This document shows, in pieces, positions 58,133-64,000 of a stretch of 64,000 bases of DNA (position 1 is the stretch's first letter; every line of letters starts with the position of its first letter). Origin of the DNA: JBEKIK01 sp963845975. GTDB taxonomy: Bacteria; Planctomycetota; Planctomycetia; Pirellulales; Thermoguttaceae. Below the pieces are notes generated by a model. The model was not told the origin of the DNA. It did not search any database and worked only from the letters and a program-made list of their open reading frames with translations. The position numbers were made by a program, and so were the translations under genes. The stretch is from positions 2,108,001 to 2,172,000 of the forward strand of contig CAWJUD010000002.1 in the NCBI GenBank assembly GCA_963845975.1, given 5' to 3'.

Positions 58133-59521
58133 TTATTCATCGAAAAGTTTTACCAATTGGCGCAGGACCGGCAGTTGTTGCGCGAGTTTATTATTTACGT
58201 CCTGTAGTTGCTTCACGGTATCGGCCGCTAGCTTCGTCTTGGGATCGCCGATGTTCAACTGAGTCATCAGCGCGTGGGCCTCGCGGCTACCCAGGGCCAT
58301 GGCACCCAGGGAATGGATCGCCGGCGTTTCCTCTTTTAAGGCGCTGGTTGCGGACTTCCGCAGACGTTTGGCCGCTTTTTGGAATTCGTCGTTTGTGATG
58401 TCTCCGGCCTGCCGGGCCTGCGCGAGCCTGGTCATGTTGTCGGCGTAATCTGAGAGCGGATCGGAAATTCCTAGACTTGATTTTTGACTTTTGACTTCTC
58501 GATAGTAATCATCGAGATGTTTCTTTTTTAATCTGGAAAGCGTCTCGGCATTAAGCATTTGCTTCTTGAATAGATCCTGATCGTGGTCCATTTCGCGGCT
58601 ATATTTTTCTTCCGGGCGCTCCATGGCTTGCGTTAGAGAGTCGGCCTCGTGCCGCTGCCTTTGACGTTCTTGATCCCTCTCCCGCTGTTCTTCTTGTCGT
58701 TGTTTTTGCGAATCCAAGGCAGAAATGCGGTAATCATATGCCCACAGTTTTGCCTCCTTCAATGGATCACCCTTTAAGGTATCCGCAAATTCACTCCTTT
58801 TCCTTGCCCTCACGGCGTTCTCGCCGCCGAGTTCATCATCCATATTTTGGAGAATTTTATCGGCCTTATCGCTTTGTTCCTTTACGAGATCTGATCGTTT
58901 TTGTTTTTGCTGTTGGCCGATGCGTTTTTTTTCATTGATGTCGGCAAATTGGATATTCCGATCTTCGCTTTCCCATTGTGCGGCCAGTTTATCCAGCGAA
59001 TCTCCGCCGGTTATAAGGTCTTTCCCTTTTGCCCATCCACCCGAAAACAACCGCATTGCTTTGGTCATTGCATTCACATTACCGCCCCCCAGAGCTCCGC
59101 CGGATATTTTATCTAGGGCTCCCACCGCCGGCGATTGCATTGCCGTCAAAGCCATGTCAGCCATAGTATTTTTCAAGTTCTTCCAGGAATTGCCCAAGGC
59201 ATTAGATCGGGCCACGTCTTCCGGTTTAATGATCTCATGCTCGCCGAGCAAGTTGAGATATTCCTGCATGAGTTTTAGGGTGGGGATCATTTCCGCGCCA
59301 CTTTTTCCGAAAAGTTCCACGGCAATATTGGCACGGTCGGCGGGATTTTTTATATTGTCGAAGGCCGCGGCTACTTCACTTAATGCCGCTTCCAAGGGCT
59401 TCGCGGCCAGCTTTTCAGGATCAAGGCGCATGCTTTCAAAAGCGCTTTGCTGTTTGGGCGATAATTCGGCCATTGAACGTTGAAACCGGGAAAGCATCAT
59501 GGGGTCGAAGCCTGCGCCCAT
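58133..59521 (-). CDS. Phage tail tape-measure-like protein, C-terminal part
   Basis: 462 residues. The segment AFDNIKNPADRANIAVELFG then KSGAEMIPTLKLMQEYL is the hallmark of tail length tape-measure proteins. Long charged helices follow (residues 190-330, KRIGQQQKQKRSDLVKEQ; EEQRERDQERQRQRHEADS). The start ATG overlaps the stop of the upstream gene (TGATG), so the two are coupled. As tape-measure proteins are usually one chain, the split may be real in this element or reflect an indel. Role: tail assembly or a derived membrane-interacting function. Confidence 0.65.
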   Translation of the reverse strand: MGAGFDPMMLSRFQRSMAELSPKQQSAFESMRLDPEKLAAKPLEAALSEVAAAFDNIKNPADRANIAVELFGKSGAEMIPTLKLMQEYLNLLGEHEIIKPEDVARSNALGNSWKNLKNTMADMALTAMQSPAVGALDKISGGALGGGNVNAMTKAMRLFSGGWAKGKDLITGGDSLDKLAAQWESEDRNIQFADINEKKRIGQQQKQKRSDLVKEQSDKADKILQNMDDELGGENAVRARKRSEFADTLKGDPLKEAKLWAYDYRISALDSQKQRQEEQRERDQERQRQRHEADSLTQAMERPEEKYSREMDHDQDLFKKQMLNAETLSRLKKKHLDDYYREVKSQKSSLGISDPLSDYADNMTRLAQARQAGDITNDEFQKAAKRLRKSATSALKEETPAIHSLGAMALGSREAHALMTQLNIGDPKTKLAADTVKQLQDVNNKLAQQLPVLRQLVKLFDE

Positions 59522-60156
59522 CAGCCGGCTTGTGGATTCCGGCCTTGCCCCAGCATAAGCGATTCACGTCTGACGTTCTGTGCCAAATTCTGGCGATCAA
59601 GAAATGTCTTTAAGGTGAACCCGCCAGCTATGGCCCCCGCCGTTATGAGAGGATGCCCCATGGCCAGGGCACCCATACTTGAAACCATACCACCCAGTCC
59701 CGCTCGATCGCCAACTTGATAAGCAATATCACGGGTTGCACTGGCCAGGCTATGAATTACTTTTTGCTTAGAATCGCCGATCGCGGCGGCGGTCTCGGCC
59801 GCTTCCCGGCTGAGTTCGACCCGCATGGAATTGCCCCAGGGCAGCATTTCTTTCCAGCGCATTTGATTGCGGAGGGACTGATCTTTGCCTGTATTGGCCC
59901 CGGTGAGCATGAGGTCTTGGGGATTGAATAAGCCTCGTCCATCCTTATTCAGGTCGGCCAGGGCCGACTTCCAGGCCCGGGTCTCGGCTACCGATCGCTC
60001 CATGACCTGCTTTTGGGTGTCGAAACCGCGCTTGAACTTTTGAAACTCTTCCTGAAATGAACCAAAGCCGTCGCGCCCGGCCTCGCGCATGTCGGCTTTG
60101 AACCGGGCGGCGTTTGTGAGAAGATCGATGCGGATTTCACCGGCTACGCTGGACAT
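59521..60156 (-). CDS. Phage tail tape-measure-like protein, N-terminal part
   Basis: 211 residues. GEIRIDLLTNAARFKADMRE at the start is typical of tape-measure N-termini. A helical middle and a Gly/Ala-rich hydrophobic stretch (GHPLITAGAIAGGFTLKTFL) follow. AAGGTG lies four bases before the ATG. It runs directly into the gene at 58133-59521 with a TGATG overlap, and together they would make about 670 residues. Confidence 0.65.
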   Translation of the reverse strand: MSSVAGEIRIDLLTNAARFKADMREAGRDGFGSFQEEFQKFKRGFDTQKQVMERSVAETRAWKSALADLNKDGRGLFNPQDLMLTGANTGKDQSLRNQMRWKEMLPWGNSMRVELSREAAETAAAIGDSKQKVIHSLASATRDIAYQVGDRAGLGGMVSSMGALAMGHPLITAGAIAGGFTLKTFLDRQNLAQNVRRESLMLGQGRNPQAG

Positions 60157-60353
60157 GCTTCACCTTTTTGTGGTACAAAATGTTTCGCAGGGGAGCGGTT
60201 CGGAGGAAACCGCTCCCCGGAGTTTATCGGGTGAACCGTGAAATACACCCGATAGGCCCGGGGAACTGCCGCATAGTTGAAACCAAAAAAACTACCGGCG
60301 TTCGCGCACGGGCTGTTTTCAGATCGGCAATGCCTTAAAAAACCGATCAAAAA
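60157..60353. other. Short gap inside the element operon
   Basis: About 200 bp. GGAGCGGTTCGGAGG and CCGCTCCCCGG can form a stem (about 60190-60225), perhaps a terminator or processing site. An open frame here is not convincing. Confidence 0.35.
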
Positions 60354-60935
60354 TTAAACATGAGCGAATCGGTCCATTAGTTTTTTGACTGTGTTGCGGA
60401 GTTCCTGGATAGCCTTTTCGTTTGCCGCCGGCGGGGCGTCGTTTCGGGCCAAAGTATCAAGCTCTACACTTGCCAACCACTTTTCCTGCCAGCGCTTGTT
60501 CCGCTGCCAAAACATAGGAATGATGGCAGCCGTGCTTGGGTAGCCTAGTTCATCGTACCCCAAACCAATCAAGGCATCGATAAGATCGGTGCGTGTTTTT
60601 TCCTGAACCTCCGCGGCGGTCTGGGCGACGGATACCAGTCGCTCGTGGCGTCGGATGAAAAATCCGTCGAGGTCTAGGCGAAGTTGCAACTCTGTTTCCA
60701 AGATACCGAGAAAATCTTTTTTGATGCCTTCCGCAAAGTCGGGCATCGTGGATAGTTGCCCGGGCTGGAGTTGTTGCGGCGGACCGGCAAGCATGGCTTC
60801 TCGCCGGGCATCGAGGCCTCCGCGGTCGGTCAACAGATTATCGATCCGCTGGTTAAGATCTTCGGCCTCTTTTTTCAAAGGCTTCGATAACCAGGTGTCG
60901 AGATTGAGCGGGTGCAATTCCGTCCAGTTTTTCAT
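60354..60935 (-). CDS. Hypothetical protein of the integrated element
   Basis: 193 residues (MKNWTELHPLNLDTWLSKPL ...), largely helical, with AAGGA nine bases upstream of the ATG. Segments such as LDARREAMLAGPPQQLQPGQ and TAAEVQEKTRTDLIDALIGL suggest a soluble helical protein. Position between the tape-measure genes and the DNA-binding genes suggests a structural or accessory phage role; no family is recognised. Confidence 0.55.
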   Translation of the reverse strand: MKNWTELHPLNLDTWLSKPLKKEAEDLNQRIDNLLTDRGGLDARREAMLAGPPQQLQPGQLSTMPDFAEGIKKDFLGILETELQLRLDLDGFFIRRHERLVSVAQTAAEVQEKTRTDLIDALIGLGYDELGYPSTAAIIPMFWQRNKRWQEKWLASVELDTLARNDAPPAANEKAIQELRNTVKKLMDRFAHV

Positions 60936-60987
60936 AATTTTGAATCCTTGTTTTATTTGCTTGCGGCCTTAAGGCCGGCGGTAGGTG

Positions 60988-61350
60988 TTATTCGGCCGGT
61001 AAAATTCCCAAATTGATGAGCAGCCTTTTCCGCTCCCGGATCTGAGCCCGAAGCTCGGCGTTTTCTTTCAAAAGCCGGTAGATTTCCCGCTGTTTGGAAA
61101 TCGATTGACTTGCCGAGACGGTCGGCGTTGTTTCCAGGCTTTGTTCTAACCGCGATTCGAGAGGAGCGGAATTTTGCGTCGGAGCTGCTCGGGAAACGAT
61201 TTCCGAACCCACGCCGATCGGCGGCGGTCCTGCGTTCGCGTTTCGGAACTGAGATTTTGAAACCAGGCGGTAAATAAGCGGGTTGGATGGATCGATCGGC
61301 ACACGGTCAAATTCCATTGCCCCGCTGTCGTCTCTCAGCATGTCGATCAT
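60988..61350 (-). CDS. Hypothetical coiled-coil protein of the integrated element
   Basis: 120 residues. The N-terminal half is extended (MIDMLRDDSGAMEFDRVPID). The C-terminal third is a coiled coil (KQREIYRLLKENAELRAQIR). GGGGTGA lies before the ATG. It starts 13 bases after the upstream gene's stop, so is probably co-transcribed. No family is recognised. Confidence 0.55.
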   Translation of the reverse strand: MIDMLRDDSGAMEFDRVPIDPSNPLIYRLVSKSQFRNANAGPPPIGVGSEIVSRAAPTQNSAPLESRLEQSLETTPTVSASQSISKQREIYRLLKENAELRAQIRERKRLLINLGILPAE

Positions 61351-61363
61351 GGTTCACCCCGGG

Positions 61364-62116
61364 TTAAAACGCCGCGTCGATTGCGGTTTTTACGCCATTA
61401 GAATTGAGAAGATTTTTGTGAGGCAAAATGTAAAACACTTGAACCCATCGGCCCAACTCCGGGGCCGGTTTCGGATAAGCCTTAGAAAAGGAAACGCTTG
61501 TCCGCGTGAAAGCATCGCGGGCCTGATTGGTGATCCGATTGTAATCTTCGGGGCTGGCGTAAAGTTGATCGACCGGCTGAAGGTTAGGATTTTGCTGGAG
61601 GATTTTTTCCGCGGCATCGCGCAGACCGACGACAAAATAAGTCAACACGAAAGAGCGATTGACCACGGTTTGGGGCTCCGCCCGTTGGGCCGGCGTTTGA
61701 AATCCCTGGTATGCCGGCGGCGAATCGAGCACCTTTTGAACGGCCGGCGTGATTTTTAGCGGCACGTCGATCGAGTTGGTTCTTGGATCCACGTCGCGGA
61801 AAAGTTCCATAACCTTTTCAGTCGATAACTCCTGATCGGCCGCGGCTTTTTGTATGGCATCGCGGAAAAATTGGAATTGATTATCGAATGGGGTGACGAT
61901 CCAGCCGGCGGCGTCGACGGGCGGCATGGCAAGGTCCGGACAGTTTTTGAGGATGAAAGCCCGCAAGTTTTCTTCTGCGACCCGAAAAGGTCCGGCAGGG
62001 CCGATGCGTGAAGCCGGCAGAATCCCCTTAGCGATTAATCGAGAGACAGCCAGGGGCGTTGTGTTCAGGGCATCGGCTGTGGTTTTAACGTCCAGAAAAT
62101 CGGCTATAGCGGGCAT
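61364..62116 (-). CDS. Protein with N-terminal excisionase-like HTH
   Basis: 250 residues. The first 60 read FLDVKTTADALNTTPLAVSR then LIAKGILPASRIGPAGPFRV, an excisionase/MerR-like helix-turn-helix. The rest (residues 75-250) has no recognised family; it includes VVNRSFVLTYFVVGLRDAAE and a tail WVQVFYILPHKNLLNSNG. CCGGAG nine bases upstream supports the start. Probably a DNA-binding or host-interaction protein of the element. Confidence 0.6.
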   Translation of the reverse strand: MPAIADFLDVKTTADALNTTPLAVSRLIAKGILPASRIGPAGPFRVAEENLRAFILKNCPDLAMPPVDAAGWIVTPFDNQFQFFRDAIQKAAADQELSTEKVMELFRDVDPRTNSIDVPLKITPAVQKVLDSPPAYQGFQTPAQRAEPQTVVNRSFVLTYFVVGLRDAAEKILQQNPNLQPVDQLYASPEDYNRITNQARDAFTRTSVSFSKAYPKPAPELGRWVQVFYILPHKNLLNSNGVKTAIDAAF

Positions 62117-62197
62117 GGTTGAAAACTCCGGTGAAAATTTGGTTATCCGCCCATGATAGTTTTTTGGGGTGGCCTATTTACAGCCCTGGATATGTAA

Positions 62198-62578
62198 CTA
62201 CGCCGATTTTTTTGGAGCACGCCGGCGAATGCTTACGGCCGGGACCACACGCTTGGGCCGGTCGGGTTGTTTATGGCAGGCAGGATTTCGGCAGCGCAGG
62301 TATTGGATCTGAGCTGATCCGGACCGTTTGGAATCGCGGATCACGATAACATCGCCGCAATACTTGCATCGGTCGCCGGGCTGAGTCGGCAATTTCGCCG
62401 GGTCGCCTGGTTGAATGGGCGGCGCCGGCGGCCCGGAAAACAGATCTTGAATAAATTCCGCCGGGGTTTTTCCCGCGGCCGCAATCGCGGCGAAGATATA
62501 ATCCGGTTCCAAGGCTCGGTCGGGCCGGAGTTCGGCAATCATTCTAGCATATTCGGATTTTTGAGGCGGATTTTTCAT
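62198..62578 (-). CDS. Zinc-finger-like hypothetical protein
   Basis: 126 residues. The N-terminal helical part (EYARMIAELRPDRALEPDYI) is followed by a zinc-ribbon-like module (RCKYCGDVIVIRD ... QYLRCRNPACHKQ) with four cysteines in two pairs, and a basic tail (RRRAPKKSA). Likely nucleic-acid binding. No clear ribosome site upstream of the ATG. Confidence 0.55.
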   Translation of the reverse strand: MKNPPQKSEYARMIAELRPDRALEPDYIFAAIAAAGKTPAEFIQDLFSGPPAPPIQPGDPAKLPTQPGDRCKYCGDVIVIRDSKRSGSAQIQYLRCRNPACHKQPDRPKRVVPAVSIRRRAPKKSA

Positions 62579-62759
62579 AGATCAAGGAGAGATGGGGAGA
62601 ATCTACCGAATCGCTCACTATCAGCCCAATCCGTCAAGGGCCAGGACCTCGGGAGGGACCCGTGACCCGGGGCCTCGACCGGAATAAGGGAATCTCTTTT
62701 TCCCTTCTGGCAATTTCCCAGGGGCCAGCGCCTTGTTCATTCTCTCGCTAGTTCCCTTC

Positions 62760-63119
62760 TTATTCGTGGTTGAAACCTATTCGAGGTGAAATAACCCAGA
62801 CCGTCGCTGCGCGTCCTGATCTTGTTGGCCGTGTTTGACCGCTATCGATAATCAAGCTGGCGTCGCGTAACTCTACCCGCCGCGGCCGGCCGGTGTCCGA
62901 TGCAAGATCCAAGGCCGTGCAAATTTCTTCGTCCGTTGCGCCGTATTCTCTCCGCGCTCTGATAAGGGCCATCACTCGTTGTCGGATATAGCGGACCTCG
63001 CCGGCGATCGCCCGGGCCGCGGCCTGGCTGGTCGCGCTGCCAGGTGCAAACGGAGCTGCCGGCTTGTCGATCGGGATGGCCAGCTTTCGCGGTTCATCGA
63101 AAAGCGCTAATTGTTGCAT
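62760..63119 (-). CDS. Hypothetical phage-type winged-helix protein
   Basis: 119 residues from the ATG at 63119 (MQQLALFDEPRKLAIPIDKP). The long frame extending upstream is a shadow of the next gene. The segment VRYIRQRVMALIRARREYGA then TDEEICTALDL has the shape of the small winged-helix proteins common in phage replication regions; RPRRVELRDASLI follows. It overlaps the upstream gene by 13 bases, supporting an operon. Confidence 0.6.
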   Translation of the reverse strand: MQQLALFDEPRKLAIPIDKPAAPFAPGSATSQAAARAIAGEVRYIRQRVMALIRARREYGATDEEICTALDLASDTGRPRRVELRDASLIIDSGQTRPTRSGRAATVWVISPRIGFNHE

Positions 63120-63994
63120 GGATTGTTGACCTCTCGCATGGTCGTGTTTCCTTTTCGGGCTTCTAACTCTTGATCGAGCTTGCACCAAAACTCGTTGGCT
63201 TTCGACCGAACGATCCTGAGAAGTCTGCCGAATTGGGATTTTTGCTCCGCTTCCGATCCGATGCCAAGATAACTGACCATTTTTTCCATTAGACAGGTAC
63301 GGAATAGTGTTATGGGCTGGCGTGCTTTTTGACCCTGATTTTTCACGGCGACCGCGGAGTATCTTAGCCATTTGTCGCCATCTTTCAGCGCCAATGAAAG
63401 AACACAAGCACTTAAAATTAGTTCCCGATCTTCTTCCGCCGGTAACATATTTTTCACGATGCCAGGCCGGCTGTGGTAGATGGTCTTCCATACCTTGTAG
63501 AAAAGCGGTTTTACTTGATCCCAACTCACTGACTTGATGAAGAGGATTAATTTATCTTCTTCTTCATCAGGACAACGCACCCGCGGGGATATATTGTCGC
63601 CGGCCGGAATTAACTGCGCGGTTATTTCGGAATCCGGAATTAAGCGCGCAGTTATTTCCGTATTTTCCATAAACGCAAATCGTGGCTGCGGATCGGGCCG
63701 CTTGCCTCGATTGTGCGGATTCGGCGACCAAACATAAATGAACCATCCCGATTTTTGCTTGTCAACTATATCGACTAGCGACTCTCTTTCCAACTGCTCA
63801 AACCAATCTTTTGCGCAACGTGCATCCTTTCCTAATTCGAGCCCGACCTGCGCCGGGTCAATAAAAATATAATCCGGCTGCCGACCTGCGATATTCCACA
63901 ACAGCCAATAACAAAGTTTACTGGGTCCGCGCAGTCTTTTGTGTCGCATCACCCAATAGAGATTTGTAATGTTCGGATCCTTCCAACCACTCAT
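63107..63994 (-). CDS. Phage-type replication-region protein with winged-helix N-terminus
   Basis: 295 residues, starting six bases inside the right window edge, so an upstream extension cannot be excluded. The N-terminus (YWVMRHKRLRGPSKLCYWLL; DARCAKDWFEQLERESLVDI) resembles winged-helix DNA-binding modules of phage replication initiators. The middle (TEITARLIPDSEITAQLIPA) is a near-duplicate pair. No helicase-loader Walker motif was seen, so the exact role is open. Confidence 0.5.
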   Translation of the reverse strand: MSGWKDPNITNLYWVMRHKRLRGPSKLCYWLLWNIAGRQPDYIFIDPAQVGLELGKDARCAKDWFEQLERESLVDIVDKQKSGWFIYVWSPNPHNRGKRPDPQPRFAFMENTEITARLIPDSEITAQLIPAGDNISPRVRCPDEEEDKLILFIKSVSWDQVKPLFYKVWKTIYHSRPGIVKNMLPAEEDRELILSACVLSLALKDGDKWLRYSAVAVKNQGQKARQPITLFRTCLMEKMVSYLGIGSEAEQKSQFGRLLRIVRSKANEFWCKLDQELEARKGNTTMREVNNPCNN

Positions 63995-64000
63995 TTTTTC

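Noticed and set aside
63120..63524. N-terminal extension of the 62760-63119 frame
   Set aside because: It overlaps the well-formed 295-residue gene in another frame; the ATG at 63119 gives a compact gene with a short overlap.
1..64000. CRISPR arrays or restriction/defence islands
   Set aside because: No regularly spaced direct repeats with unique spacers and no cas, restriction-modification or other standard defence genes were recognised.

Overview
The window most likely comes from a member of the Planctomycetota. The clues are a giant secreted protein with an N-terminal LEPR-XLL-type motif (LESLEERSLLS), several signal-peptide proteins of planctomycete style, many intergenic palindromic repeats, and moderately high GC with poorly conserved Shine-Dalgarno sites. 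This placement comes from recognising protein families by eye, not from a phylogeny.

Layout. 1-1.0 kb: dnaX and, just upstream on the same strand, a small SRP RNA. 1.2-6.5 kb: a C_GCAxxG-type redox protein, a secreted protein with a HEAT ORF, IS copy 1, a phosphofructokinase and an AI-2E-type permease. 6.9-11.6 kb: an RND efflux pair (membrane fusion lipoprotein and AcrB-like pump). 11.6-18.5 kb: a GT-C/TPR membrane protein, a second secreted paralogue, a SnoaL-like secreted protein and two outer-membrane beta-barrel candidates, one of them omptin-like. 18.6-26.1 kb: a Cys/Met-metabolism PLP enzyme, a nested inverted-repeat element, a glycine-zipper lipoprotein, RecQ and FtsH. 26.1-29.9 kb: a mobile zone with an integron-cassette-like unit carrying a methyltransferase-like gene, and a complete IS1182-type element. 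30.7-36.9 kb: a type VII-like locus with two WXG100-like proteins, a helical protein and a three-domain FtsK/EccC-like ATPase, split by IS copy 2. 37-41.3 kb: two glycosyltransferases and an Lpg1974-like porin. 42.2-53.7 kb: a 3,274-residue surface or secreted protein with an IdeS-like cysteine peptidase head, then a PQQ-propeller protein. 54.1 kb to the end: an integrated phage-like element next to a tRNA 3'-end fragment, with integrase, repressor-like gene, tape-measure-like genes and a replication-type gene.

Two cross-cutting signals matter. First, at least eight otherwise well-conserved genes, including dnaX and 6-phosphofructokinase, carry single frameshifts, most of them next to short C or G runs. 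This looks like uncorrected indel error rather than gene decay, so I annotate those genes as single units. Second, two collinear 1,000-bp IS copies are both inserted with AAA duplications at the centre of a REP-like palindrome that is found uninterrupted elsewhere in the window. Their transposase is split by a stop at a CTT TGA C site resembling the prfB +1 frameshift signal.

The best candidate for a less-described system is the WXG100 / three-ATPase type VII-like locus. The omptin-like protease, the IdeS-headed giant protein and the phage-like element without recognisable head genes are also worth following up.
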